Assembly: GCA_949752795.1 (NCBI GenBank)
Contig: OX457063.1
Span: 68,099,783 to 68,163,782, forward strand
Direction: 5' to 3'
DNA: 64,000 nucleotides
DNA from: Hyperoodon ampullatus
Taxonomy: Eukaryota > Chordata > Mammalia > Artiodactyla > Ziphiidae
Part shown: positions 12,936-25,139 of the stretch, in pieces
How the letters are laid out: every line of letters begins with the position of its first letter
Numbering within the stretch: position 1 is the first letter of the stretch
Program-made: the position numbers and the translations under genes
Notes under the pieces: model-generated
What the model was told of the DNA's origin: nothing
Seen by the model: the letters and a program-made list of their open reading frames with translations, nothing else
The model's database searches: none

Positions 12936-15900
12936 AGAGCTCTAAAATAGACGACCCTGCAGCATCACCTCCCACTCTTATCATTTCACATCTGGGAACA
13001 AACGGCTCTTTTGCTGAGATCAGGGAGTTTGTGCCCCAGTCAGGGGCAGGATGAAAGACTTCGTCTCAATCTCCTGAGCCCTGTCGTTGTTCACTTACTA
13101 GGAGTCATCTTCATGGTCTATTGGTTTTGCCTCATTAACAGGGTGATTCACAGGGCATAATTTTACCCAAACTGGATTGCTTAATTTTGCTCAATTGACA
13201 CTAAAACAGCAGATACCATGACATTTTAAGTTTGTTTTTTGTTTTTCTGTTCAAACAGCAACCATTTCCTTCTATATAGAGAAAGAATAAAATATTAACT
13301 CATAAATCAGGAATCTGAATCTACCACCTAAGCAAGAACAACTTATATACCTATGATTGATTCATTACCTGTAACTTCAACAGTCAGTATTTCAAGAGAT
13401 GTTGACAGCATAGATTTCTTCTACATGGGCCCAAACCTATATCCTGTTAATGTTGACCATATACAGTCAGAAATTTATAATAGAGTCAAGAGGACTCCTC
13501 TGGACAATCTATTTTCTTATTTCTCTTAAAGGGATAAAATACCTAGTGGCTGAAATACTATTCTGGCACTGCATCTAAGAATTGCATGAAGACAAGTGTG
13601 CCTAATCTATGTCTTATTTAATTTTAAAAATGAACTCTGAGCTTGTGGTTTCCTAAATCCTACAACAGAAAAATATTAATATGATGGTAATGACATTGAA
13701 AACTTATTGGCATTCATTCCTGAAGAGCCATGAAAAAGGATAAAAATAAGGGGTTGGAGGACTTGCGGTGGGATGGGGGAAATGTAGTCACTGCTCAAGA
13801 AGATACTTGGTCCCTGGTTCTAGGTTGTTTCCATCTTGTTTCTAAACCTTGGTTCTAGGTTGTTTCCATCTGATTTCTAAACCTATCTCCTCAGTGCCTC
13901 TCTCCTCACTTTACAACTTTTGGTTATCCTGAAAGGGCTCACTGTCATTGAGACTATGGATCGCTAAAAACTACTGATTTGGAACTGCTTTGCCAGGGTG
14001 GTTCACTCATGCTGATCCAGTCTTAAATGGCTGAGATTATTTGTGATCTAGCCCTGATAGAGATCTTGCTGTAGCTCTACCAACAGTGAATAACAAAGTC
14101 TGGGACCACCTTCATATGCTATTCAGCTCTTTATTGAAGACATGACCAAAATATCACCAGCCTTTAGAGTAGGTAACAGGTGGAAACATGTTACATTTCT
14201 GCTTTGGGACAAGGGATGAATTAATAACTATCCAATGCTAATTTCCTTCCTAAGAGTCTCTAATTAGATAATGCCATACTATCAAATGATGGTAAGAAAT
14301 TGCCACAGTATGGGAAAAAACAGACGTTCTTTTAAAGAATTTTTGAGACACTTGGACAGTAGAAGAAAAAAATTCAAAAAAAAGGGTAAGTAATTTCTCT
14401 AAGATCTTGAACATCAAACCAACAAACGTGCACTAAAAGCTGTAGGGGATGCAAAGACTTATAAAGCCCTATTCCTGTCCTTTAGGAATTCACGGACTAA
14501 TTAGGAAACAATTAAAAAAGCATCTGTTGAATAACACTGATAACACTCACATGCATTCACAGGGGCTGGGAGCTTTCTCCTGAGTCTGACTGCACTCATT
14601 GGTCTACATAACTCTTTTTAATTTGAAGTTCTCTCTACACAAATACATTGTAACCTTCTTGAGGACAGAACCTCCACCTTCTTCATAAAGCCTAAAGCAA
14701 TATTTGTAAAATAAAAAAGGTTTTTGACAAAGCCAGGGCAACTCCGGGAAACTCCCTTTTAGAGCAAATTTACTATTTCCAAGTGCATGCACACACCTGA
14801 GAAAAGGGGATATGTTCTGAGGCCTCAGGGTACAGCGGAATGTAAAACTGTTTCTGTGGGAGTACTATTAACATCAGGAGGGAGGAAACTGCCGTTCACA
14901 CTACATACTTCTTCCAAAAAGATTTTTCTGCATATGATTCAGAAATTATCTGTGAATGACTCACAAAAATGTTCTTCATGTGGGTTTGAGTCAGTGCTGC
15001 CAAACATTCTGTTTGAGCACTTGGGTTTTTACTTGGGGGTTGACAGTCAACCCCCCTCAACCTCCCCAGTCTGACTTGTATAATGAGGATGGTGTTCCTG
15101 CAACTGCAGCACAAGGTTAATTCCCCAAAGCGGAAGCATATGTAAAAAATAAATAAAATTCGAATAGGTCAAAGGAGGGAATGGTTGCCTGATGAAGTGA
15201 GAAGTTCTTAGCGCCTAAGGAAGAGTCCCCTTTATATACATGTCTAAGGTGTTTTCAAATCAACTTTGCAATGCTTCCTTCTCCTGTCATTTAAAATCAC
15301 CTGAGGCTTAAGAGGTTATGAGTTTTATTTGGTTTTCCATCTTTTGATGTAATTCTTTCCTGAGGAAATTCTTTCTTGTGTTATCATGGCAAAGCCATCA
15401 GGGCCCAGGTAAAGAGCCCTCTTCCTATGTGTTGTTCATGGTGGTAGGCTTTCAGAAGCATTCAGTTTTGCTACTGAAGAATGTGTTTCTCTCAACTTCA
15501 GATAATTGTGGCTAAGACAATGCCTGGTTATAATAGCAGCTCAAAAAATATCGACTGGAATTGACTACCTCTATAATTACCAGTAATTAAAATCTATTAA
15601 TAAAAAAGTAGAAAGGCAGAGAAGAATTACTTGAAAAAATAAATCTGTTATTAAGAGAAGCAAAATATACAAAAATAATGAATACAGGAAATATTCATGA
15701 TTCTCATAACCTTGTTTTCAGTATACGTATCAAATACATCTTTGTTGCTCTGTGGGACTGAAACTGATTAAAAACCAAGGTCCTCTGTCAGTAGGAAAGA
15801 CATTATAATATAAGGAACTTGTAGTAATTACTTGAAGTAACATCAAAGACTATTCTTATATCTGTTGCAAACATATTTAGATACGTATATGTATTTAATA

Positions 15901-16459
15901 CAAGCATATATTATGCTATATATGTTAATAAGCACATGTTTTTTTCTTTTTAAACTTTCATTCAGAGGAACTGAGGTTTTGTGACTGGGGAAGACCATAA
16001 CCTTTCAGGTTCTACTTGTTAAATAAGAAAGGAAAAGAATTGTTTAAGGCAGTGATGCTAGAGAAAGCTTTCAAAAATACAGCACATTTGAAAATATTAA
16101 TACTTCAAAATAAAACGTATTATTAATACCATCTCTTTATTGTAATGGGAAAGGCCTTGGTTTGAATTTCAGTTATAGTAAGCCACCGCTAGCCGCTAGT
16201 GCTCAAAACTGAGGGAATATACAGCATACTAGGTGTAAAAGTCAGAGGTCTTCACACCTGTTTTACTGTCCTTAATTCCTTGTTGAGGGCTGCCAGTAAA
16301 GATGTGCAGACTTCAGGTCTTGATCTCATGGAGACTGGGAACTACTCAAGTAAACACTTAACTCACAAAACTGTAGCATTTCCAGGTTGGAAGATTAACA
16401 AGCATCAACGCCAGTGGCTTTTCCAAGCAGAAATCTTCTGAATGACAGGCCTCTGTTTG
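12936..16459. other. Unique-looking intergenic DNA
   Basis: Apart from the 35-bp tandem duplication at 13815 and weak L2/MIR-like scraps near 14430-14530 and 15480-15560, I recognise nothing. Overlapping frames at 14604-15114 (62-95 codons) sit on opposite strands, show no protein family and are likely chance openings. Confidence 0.5.
13815..13884. repeat. 35-bp direct tandem duplication
   Basis: The unit beginning TGGTTCTAGGTTGTTTCCAT occurs at 13815-13849 and again immediately at 13850-13884. The two units differ at two bases (TTG versus TGA). It is a recent local slippage or unequal-exchange product. Confidence 0.92.
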
Positions 16460-16580
16460 ATTACTACAGTGACAAGAAGCTCACTGCTTTGCAGAGTGTT
16501 CACCATTAAACTACTCTAATCCAGTTGAAGTCTTTATTTTATATCTCTAACCATTGCTCTTCATTCTTCCCTTTGAAAAC
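16460..16580 (-). repeat. CR1/L3-like LINE fragment
   Basis: On the plus strand GACAAGAAGCTCACTGCTTT, a cysteine-codon-poor middle and CATTGCTCTTCATTCTTCCC follow the order of antisense CR1/L3 3' sequence (GGAGCTCACT..., then the CATTGGTCCTAGTTCTG region). Very diverged. Confidence 0.4.
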
Positions 16581-16649
16581 ACAGAAAAGAAATTGAATCC
16601 AGTGACCAAATTAAATCTTTCGAGCGTCAAAAGGAAGCCTCACATCCCC

Positions 16650-16717
16650 ATAGTGCCATTTATCCCGCTCAGGACATAGTAAACGCTCACAATATCTGTT
16701 AGATGAATAAATGAATT
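16650..16717 (+). repeat. L2/MIR 3'-end remnant
   Basis: GGACATAGTAAACGCTCACAA followed by GATGAATAAATGAATTG matches the L2/MIR-type tail (CATAGTAGGCGCTCAATAAA..., then GAATGAATG). Confidence 0.6.
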
Positions 16718-17847
16718 GTTCTAGCTTTTGAGCTAAAAATTGAGGCAAGAAAGTAGGACTCAAGAAAATTTCTCTTTGTCTTTCTTTCCACCATGCTTTA
16801 GTCACATTTCCCAGACTAATACCACATTAAAACACATTTGCAGATGTACTGGTGAATGAGGCTAGTTGAAAAGCACTGGATTAACGGAGAACTCCAAAAT
16901 ATTAAGCCAATAAGTCAATTTGGGCTCTGAATTCCCAGAGTTTTTGATTCATAACAAGTGCAGAATGACATTAAAGCCACCAGAGATGACGTTAAACCAG
17001 AAAGGATGGCTGAGGGGAGCTTATTCTCGTGGTCAAGAGACTTCATGGTCCTGCTTTTTCAGTAATAGGACCAAACCTTTGCTGCTTCAGGTGACATCTT
17101 TGAAAGCGTCTGCCAAGTCAGTGACCTGAAACATTAGCTTCTGACAATTCTTCCACAGCTTGTGACCTCAGGAGAACACTCCAGCCTAGTGTGAATCCTT
17201 TGAAGTGAACACTGACCCCAGCTTAGTTTTTCTGGAACACAGAGCATTATTTTGGATGAAAACAACTTTTGTAAACAAAAACCAGAAGGTGCCAACTCTC
17301 ACCTCAGAGTCTGGTAGCAAATGAACCTGAAAGACTTCTTCAGGGTTGAGCTTAGTGATTGGCCAAGAAAACAGCCTAAGGTTGGGAAGGTTATGTTTGA
17401 AATCATCTGGGCTTTGGGTCCATGAGCACAAAAGGAAAACAGCCATGGGGTCATTTACTTGAAAAAGGAAAAACAACAAGGACTAAAATATAAACTGACA
17501 TCACAAAAAGAAAATGAAACATAGCTATTTTGACTTCAGTAAATGAAAGATATAAATTCTCTCTACAAATCACAAATGCTTCCTCCTTTTTACTCAATTG
17601 ATTTACTGTATTTGCTAATTAAATTAGAGCTCCGTCCAAGAGTGCAGCATCAGCTAGGATGGAGAGGGAAAGGCACGTTCTCTGTATTTCTTGTGGGGAA
17701 GGCACGTGTTGCCACTTCGGCATCACTGATTACAACAGTACGTGGCTGATACTTCACATTTCATATGTTGCTGATCTTTGAAAACACTGGATCAATAACA
17801 GAAAACGAAGTCGAATAGAGATTTGTCACTGTATGTGAGAGTGAACT
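16718..17847. other. Intergenic stretch, nothing recognised
   Basis: No nameable repeat or gene. The 97-codon minus frame at 17186-17479 has no recognised domain. Confidence 0.5.
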
Positions 17848-18050
17848 TAAGACTTCAGAGTTTTACTGCCTGGGTTCATATTCCAGATCCTGTTAGGTGA
17901 CTTGAGGGAAGTTACTTCACTTCACTGTGTCTCAGTTTTCTCTTCTGTGACATGGGGAAATAAGAGCACCTGAATCAAAATATTTTGGTAGGAGTTTCAA
18001 AGAGGTGATGTGTGTCGAGTTCTTAGTAAGTACACCAAAATACTATTATT
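17848..18050 (+). repeat. MIR SINE
   Basis: CTGCCTGGGTTCATATTCCAG, TGACTTGAGGGAAGTTACTTC, GTGTCTCAGTTTTCTCTTCTG and ACATGGGGAAATAAG follow the MIR consensus order in sense orientation, including its conserved core. Confidence 0.85.
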
Positions 18051-18055
18051 TCTGT

Positions 18056-18107
18056 AATAATAATTGAATTACATTATTACATGAAATGATGTAATCCAAT
18101 TATTATT
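18056..18107. repeat. 22-bp inverted repeat with 8-nt loop
   Basis: The left arm, 18056-18077 (starting AATAATAATTG), pairs with the right arm, 18086-18107 (ending CAATTATTATT), at 20 of 22 positions. The loop is TACATGAA. It lies just past the MIR end in AT-rich DNA. It could extrude as a cruciform or fold as an RNA hairpin. No terminal duplication or second copy was seen to mark it as a transposon. Confidence 0.85.
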
Positions 18108-18944
18108 GATACTATTTATATTTCTAATATACCTATAATTATTAAATATATAATATTTATCAATATAATCACTAACATAATTATTACTATTATCATCATT
18201 ATTACTGTACCAAGCATTATTGAATCTAAAACACCCGGATATTTTTTCTGTATTTTCCGCTGGCCTTGAGAACATCTGGGGATGGAGCCAGATGCCTAGG
18301 GCCAGTCTTTTGTTACTAACAGCGAGACAGCTGGCTGGAGCACAGAAACCTCCAGAAAGCAGTTCCCTCAGGGGCAATCCTCTCCCCTCTCCCACACCCC
18401 TTGCCACATGTGCAGCATTCTTCTAATCTCCAAAGGCTGGTGCCGGGCCCAGCTCCTGGGCTTTATTTTGATAAATGTTTCGGGCTACAGAGTGCCAAGA
18501 AACTTGATTCCTTTGCTTTTCAAATACCAAACCTCTACCTGGAAAAGGAATGCTTAGATCAGAGCACAGAGATGAAAAGTTTTAAGTTAAATATGCAGTT
18601 CTCCCCTTAACCTATTGTCTGCTCTGTTTCTCAGCTCTGAAAAGGTGGAAGAAAAATATCTTCAGATAAAGAGTGCCGTAAATCACTAGTGAAAAGTTAA
18701 ACATGATTTAGCAAATGTTCATTTTATCTTGGAAAGCAGGTTTATAATGGAACTGCCTTTATGTTTAAAGCCAACAATGTTCTTGATGGAATTATATGTA
18801 TTTTAATAAAATCATTCTGCAAATTACCATAGCTCAAATTCTTTACTGTATTTCTAAACTTTTTATACCTAGTGGTCAAAATAAGTTACACCTGGTTATT
18901 GTAAGAGAGACGAACACTATATCGTTCTTTTTCACTGGAAGGGA

Positions 18945-19142
18945 GAACTAATATTTCTTAAGTACCTGCTAAGTGCCATATGTTTTACTTATGTTGTACT
19001 ATTTAACATAGCAAAACAACATCATTTTACAGACCAGGAACCTGACACTCACAAAGCTCAAAAAACTTTCTGAAGTTCATAGCACTAACAAGTAGAGGTG
19101 GTAGGATTCAAATGCACGATTTCAAAGCCAAGCTCACACTTA
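18945..19142 (-). repeat. MIR SINE, antisense
   Basis: TTAAGTACCTGCTAAGTGCC, CATTTTACAGACCAGGAACC and AACAAGTAGAGGTGGTAGGA are the antisense MIR landmarks in the right order. Confidence 0.8.
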
Positions 19143-19174
19143 GTACATGAGAAATCATGTACGTTTAATGATCA

Positions 19175-19365
19175 ATTCTTGCTCATTTATTTGCTTACAT
19201 GTTTACTGTCTATGTTCCCCTGCAATAATATAGGCTCCATGGGAACGAGGTCTTGTCCATCTTGGTCATCTCTGTATCTTCCAGTGCCTATGACAATTCC
19301 CATCACAGAGAAGAAGCTTAATAGATATTTTTGATTAAAAGATGAATGAATGAATGAATAACACA
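19175..19365 (+). repeat. L2 LINE 3' end
   Basis: GTTTACTGTCTATGTTCCCC, ATATAGGCTCCATGGGAACG, TCTGTATCTTCCAGTGCCTA and the GATGAATGAATGAATGAA tail match the L2 3' end in sense orientation. Confidence 0.85.
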
Positions 19366-19760
19366 TTTCCAACATGCCCAGGATGAGTCATTTGGAAGTC
19401 AATTCTCATGTTCCTTCTTGAAATAAACAATGATAATAATAGTTCCAATATCTTGTGGCATTTTCTCATTGTGACACATGGTAGAAAAGAAATCTTTCTT
19501 TCTGTTTTGAAAATACCAGTAATTATCTTGTTAAGTCTGGAGAGTACTGTCATTCCCTATGAGTCTGTCATGGCACCAAATCCATGCTGTTGAATCCTGA
19601 AGAATTTTCTAACTTTGTAAGGTTTATCAGAAAATTCTCCTAAAAAGATGGTTTCCAAAATTCTTTTGGAAAAGGGTGAGAATAGAAGCAGTGATTGCTG
19701 GGGTGACGTGGTGTCATGTATTGCTTTAGACTTGATGTCATGTTCCTCTCACAGGTTTCT

Positions 19761-19834
19761 TCCTTATTAGCTCAGTTGGTTAGAACTTGATATAATGAGG
19801 TCTAGGTCATGGGTTCAAACCCCTGGTAGAACAA
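19761..19834 (+). pseudogene. tRNA-Ile(AAT)-like pseudogene
   Basis: TTAGCTCAGTTGGTTAGA matches the D arm of eukaryotic tRNA-Ile. TAAT sits where the AAT anticodon belongs, and GGGTTCAAACCCC is the T arm. The A box (TAGCTCAGTTGG) and B box (GGTTCAAACCC) are intact. The acceptor and anticodon stems are not complementary: the 5' end TCCTTAT does not pair with the 3' side, and there is no T-run terminator. So it is a decayed tRNA gene or the head of an old tRNA-derived SINE, not a working tRNA. Confidence 0.7.
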
Positions 19835-20150
19835 TTAGCTTAAGTTTGTTCCCAGGACACAGGACTAACTCTGAGCCCCTTCTAGTCCCCTTTACTTTGG
19901 TTTTGTGCTGCAGAAAGGCCAGGAGAAATAGTCACACAAAGCAAAACAGATGCTTACTGAAAGAACAGCAGGAGAGTCATCCCTCCATAAAGTCTCCAGA
20001 TCTCACATTTATACTCCTTCAAAGAGTTATCTTACTGACTCAGACTTCATTAACAATTGATTTTATACATTTCCTAATTAGAGCTATAAACAGTGGAACA
20101 AATCATCTATAAACAAGCTTATAAATAACCAATTGGTTTACATAAAATTA

Positions 20151-20493
20151 ATTTTTTTTAATTTATTTTTTACCGTGTTGGGTCTTTGTTGCTGTGCACA
20201 AGCTTTCTCTAGTTGTGGTGAGCGGGGGCTACTCTTCGTTGAGGTACGTGGGCTTCTCATTGTGGTGGCTTCTCTTGTTGTGGAGCACGGGCTCTAGGAG
20301 CGCAGGCTTCAGCAGTTGTGGCACACACGCTTGGCAGTTGTGGCTCGCGGGCTCTAGAGTGCAGGCTCAGTAGTTGTGGCACATGGGCTTAGTTGCTCAT
20401 CAGCATGTGGGATCTTCCTGGATCAGGGATCGAACCCATGTCCCCTGCATTGGTTGGTGGATTCTTAACCACTGCACCAGCAGGGAAGTCCCA
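20151..20493 (-). mobile_element. CHR-2-like SINE, full length, antisense
   Basis: Ends on the plus strand with ACTGCACCAGCAGGGAAGTC, the reverse complement of the SINE head. The body has several AGTTGTGG / GGGCTCTAG internal repeats. The A-rich tail is the T run at its left. A 15-bp duplication (GTTTACATAAAATTA at 20136-20150, GTTTACATAAAACTA at 20494-20508, one mismatch) defines the insertion. Confidence 0.92.
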
Positions 20494-20508
20494 GTTTACA
20501 TAAAACTA

Positions 20509-23500
20509 AATGTGAAAAAAACTTAAGATTTCCAATGACCAGAAATAACCCTTAGGAATAAAACTTCTACTGTAATACATTGGCTAAGAGTGCCTTAATG
20601 AGAAAATAGCTACTCAGGTTATTCTATGGGTGGATACACATTAACATAAATTGTATTCATAAACTCTCAGAAAAGTATTAGTGACTTTATAAGCAATAAC
20701 AAGAAGGCATCTCATTAACTGAGAACATTTAGGTCCTGGAGGAGATCGATTCCAGGAGACACACAGCCAAGCAGTCTAATTTCAATAAAGACTTATTCAA
20801 TTTAAGTCAAGAGATGAATAAGAAATTGGACCAGGGTCAGGTCCACAGAAAGATGACTCCTTCTGCTGAGAAAATGTGAGGTCTTTAAAATAACTCCAGA
20901 TCACATTAGTTTGATGAACCAAATGCCAAGTATAAATATAATTATATTTCAATATAATTTGTTTTTCTTACTTGAACCTCTAGAGAATGAATGGTTCCAC
21001 AATTCATCAAGTTAAAAAAGGGGGTGGGTCCAGCTAAATTCCCCTTAGCAGCATCTGAATATATCTATCCCAGATAAGCAAGTGCTTGCATCTCATCTCA
21101 CCCAACAAGAGCATGTCTACTCCTAGATTTCATACTAGTCAGTAGCCCTGAAAACTCAGCTCTCTGTTGAGTTCAATAAAAGTAGTGAACTTGCAATTTG
21201 CCTGGCTATATTTTTATTTAAAGGGTGACAGTGATATTCCATCTAGCTCTCTACATTCCTGAGTGGAAACTGTAAGTCCGGATTCCTCATTTTTTGAGGT
21301 TGCATCTTGGGACAATGTCTCAAGTTGACAAAGATATCAGAAAAGTGCTAGGGGTCTCCAGGGGCATGGATGCAAAGGGCTATGTTGCATATTACCCACC
21401 TAATTTGGGCCTATCAGTGAACAGGCTTCTTGATAGCAGGGGTCTGGTTATTCAATGGGGTCAGGGACTGAACATGGGAAAATTATGGGATTAGCTCAGA
21501 AAAGGGACCAGGGACATTGAAGCTGTTGTTAAGAGAGAAGCTGGGGTGATGGACTGTGTGATCCTGACTAAGCAGAGAAGTATATGAAGCCAAAGATGGT
21601 TCACAGACTAACAGAAAAATGGAATGATCATAAACCTAGAGGTTCAGTAAAGCCAACGAACAGATTCCATGGGACTAACTAATGAGAGAACCGGAGATGC
21701 AATAAGGAAAGGATGTGATAAAGGAAGGAATCAGCCAGTTGAAGATCAACTCTGGACTTGAACAGTTCAAGGTGCTGGTAATCCACTTTAAGGTGTATCA
21801 ATAGAAAGCTCCCTAACACTTGAAACAGTCAAGAAGACATGGTCAGCTGGAACAGACTAAAAGGAAGTCTCTCAGGATGTTGTAGAGGGCAATCCCATGT
21901 TAAGAGAGTTAACTCCCTTCGGAAAAAGAAGCTTTTTATTTTAGACTTCAGATAACCACAGTTTCCTGGAGGAGGCAAGTTATAGTATCCTTTTAGTTCC
22001 CTTCTAACTTCATGATTCTATAAACCCAGCCCAACTTGCAGCTTTTAGGTGGGGTGAGTAACTGCAAGCTGAAAACTACCTTCTCTATTAACTTTAGGCT
22101 GTCTTATGTGGAAAAAATTTTCAGTGCCTAGCCTGGCTTTGCTGCCCTTCTAGTTAAAAGAAATGCAAAAGTTTATTATAAAGTCATATCAAAATTCCAG
22201 GTTTTCTCATAAATGACTTTACAGCTGTGGCCATCTAAAGCATGACCAGAAAAGCTTGTCTTGGTTTTAAGATAGTTGTTTTGAAAGTAGGATTGATTGG
22301 CAGTTGATTATCCATGGTTCTGAAGTCAAGATCCACATGGATAAAGAAAATTCACGTATAACCCAAAAACTCCATGCTGATGGAAACAACAAGGGAATAA
22401 AAGCACGAGATAAAATTCCCATCTCTGTTCTCGTTCAATCTGTGATGGATGTGTTAATGAGCAGTAAAATGGGCAGAAGAGTCACAAGTGGGTGAATGCC
22501 TGGGTACACAAGGATGCTAGCAAATCTATAAGCTTGGATAATAGAATGAATAGAATGGCATGGTGAGAAACCCAGATTCAATGTGATTGATTAGCCACAG
22601 TTTTGCTGTTGAGAAAATTATCTTTCTTTTTAACACAACTGAGATCCAGAATGGCTTTCATCACTCAACTCGGCTATGATATTTTCTTCTGGCATCAAAT
22701 CAGTCTCCTGGGGTTATAACTGTTTTGTCCCAAGGATTACTCAACTATACACACACAAAGTCTGTACAAACACAGGCAAAAAAAGTATACTTGTCACATA
22801 AATAATAAAGCCAAACGTGCTAATTCTTTGCTGCCTCTGCAGTGACCCATCAAGGAACTTTTGCCAAACAGATTGGAGTCAAGTTAGTGTTACAGTTTTA
22901 AAGTGAAAAGAAACTCTAGGCATAAAAGTGTGCCAGTTTCCTAGCCAACGAGGCTGATAGATAAATGTGTCTGTAAGTTTACTCCTTTTTATAGAACTCA
23001 GTGGTCTCCGAACTTTTTGAAATACCCCTATCAATTTAAAAAAAACTGGAGGATTCATCCCCGGTAAGTGTTGGTTATATAAATATAAATTCGTGTACGT
23101 ATGTGATATCAACCTACTCTAAAAATATGTTCTGGATTCAATAATGTTTAAAAGCATTTAAAATGATGTGACAAACATAAAGTAAATATTTATGAATGTC
23201 TTGCAAGTTTTCATACTTCCAAACTATCATTGACTAATATCCTAACTAATATCCTAATAATATATACTTAAGAGTATGATATGTTGTTAACCATTGTACA
23301 GGTAAATCCATATTTTAAAATAGTTACATTGATACTTGTGAATTTTTACTAACTTCTTGTCAGATCTTCTTAATGTGACTGACAAAAAGCTCCTAGTAGA
23401 AGAAGTGTCAACTCTGCCATGCTCTTACTATTGCCTTCATCTTGCATTATTAGTTCTATCTTGCATTATTAGTTTAATCTTGCATTTGAGTTTTCTGTGC

Positions 23501-23846
23501 AAGATATTTTATCAGCCATTTGTTCCATAATTGTAAAGGTTAATTTAGTAAATATATAAGTGAAAATACATACATAACATAAAAATATGATCCAAAATCC
23601 ACTTAAGAGGACACTTGAATTACAAGGCATTGCAGTACAGTGGTAGTAATCAATCACATGAGGACACCAGTCCCAACTCTCCATGATGTGGAACTCCTAC
23701 CCCTCCTACAAATAGCTTCTATACCAACTGTCAAATGGACATGTGGTAGGTGAATATCACCATTAAATCATACATTAAAATCAGCTATATAAGCAACAAA
23801 AGAAAAAAATAGATAAACTGGGATTCATCAATATTTTAAAATGCTT
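20509..23846. other. Unique-looking intergenic DNA
   Basis: No gene found. GTTGAGTTCAATAAAAGTAG near 21165-21185, preceded by GGTGGGTCCAGCTAAATTCC, could be the end of an old LTR, but I cannot name it. CAGTGGTCTCCGAACTTTTT near 22999 resembles the start of a DNA-transposon terminal repeat, again too diverged to call. All frames are at most 78 codons and unrecognised. Confidence 0.45.
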
Positions 23847-24048
23847 GGTCTTCCCTGGTGGCGCAGTGATTGAGAGTCCTCCTGCCGATGCAGGGGACAC
23901 GGGTTCGTGCCCCGGTCCGAGAGGATCCCACATGCCGCGGAGCGGCTGGGCCCGTGAGCCACGGCCGCTGAGCCTGTGCGTCCGGAGCCTGTGCTCCACA
24001 ACAGGAGAGGCCACAGCAGTGAGAGGCCCGCGTACCACAAAAAAAAAA
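23847..24048 (+). mobile_element. CHR-1-like SINE
   Basis: Starts GGTCTTCCCTGGTGGCGCAG, contains the GGAGCGGCTGGGCCCGTGAG body and ends in a short A run. It is very similar to the copy at 3287-3500. No clear target-site duplication is visible. The 79-117-codon frames on both strands here are SINE artefacts. Confidence 0.9.
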
Positions 24049-24239
24049 GGATACACTTCTGAGAAAACTTGGGCGAACGATTAGAAAATGAGAATAAACC
24101 AAGATAAGTAAGGTAAGCACACAGATAACATTTTTGATTGCTGAATTTAAAGTTAACTGAGGGAGGCAGTTACGTAGCAGAATTAACACTGCAAAGTAGT
24201 GGAATAAAGTTCAAGGCAAATTAGTTTGCACACATATAT

Positions 24240-24870
24240 AATGATTTGTCAAAACAATCTGGACAGACCCCTGGAACACTGCTAGTTACCTAGCTCAATG
24301 GCCATTCCCACCTGCCTCTAGCAACAGACCCTGATTTTATGAGTGCAGACACACACCCTAGTTAAGACTACACTTCAGTCTTGCTTGCAGTGCCCTGTAG
24401 GTGACTTGTATTTTGTTTCCTACTTCCTAGGCTAAAACTCCTGCAGTCCCCTTAGCTATGCCATCCTGAATGCCACTGCCCATTTTAAATTAAACTGGCA
24501 GATTAAATTAGATGTACAAACACAAAGAACTGTATTGTATTTCTTGACTCATCCAGAGTGGTGTTTTGCCTTTGTAGCTCCTGGGCCACACATGGCCGCA
24601 CTTAGCTTGCAAGCAGGAAGCGCCACAGGACTGCATTCTGGCCAGCAGAGCTCGGCAGCGGCAGGAGCTGGTGAGGCTGCTCACAGGGAGCTGGCTCCAG
24701 GGAAGCCAGGCAGGAGGTCGGGAGCCCGCTCTTCAACCACAGAACAGCCTCCCCGAACCCTGCCTGCCTCTTTCTTTGGCAGGACGGAGAAACACAACTC
24801 TAAGTGCAGCCATTGGTTTTTGCATTTATCCGTTATCGGCGGCCACAACTAACCTTAACTGATACACATG
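24240..24870. other. GC-rich patch of unknown origin
   Basis: About 24575-24790 is far more GC-rich than its surroundings (GGCAGCGGCAGGAGCTGGTG, GGCAGGAGGTCGGGAGCCCG) and open for 105 and 63 codons in two frames. Neither product is recognised. The right edge (CAACTAACCTTAACTGATAC) resembles the end of an old MaLR-type LTR, so this may be an LTR body. A non-coding exon or regulatory patch is an alternative. Confidence 0.35.
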
Positions 24871-25139
24871 CCCATTGCATAAATATACAGATATAAATTC
24901 AGGACAGATGAAACAACTAACCTTAAAAATAAACCATACAAGTAATAGCATAAAATACAACAATTTTGAAACCTTGTGGTGGAGGAGTTCTAAGCATCAC
25001 AGGAATCCTAGAGGCCAGAAGGAAAAGACAAACAGAACAGATTTGTCTACCTTAAACGTAATATTTCTGTTTCTCAGAAGTCACTGCATTATGACAAACA
25101 ACAGAGTTCGTGTATCTTACTCAATCTAGTTTCCCAAGG

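Noticed and set aside
18069..18407. 112-codon minus frame rich in Asn/Tyr/Ile
   Set aside because: Produced by the AT-rich inverted repeat and neighbouring ATT runs.
19761..19834. Functional tRNA-Ile gene
   Set aside because: Acceptor and anticodon stems do not pair and there is no T-run terminator.
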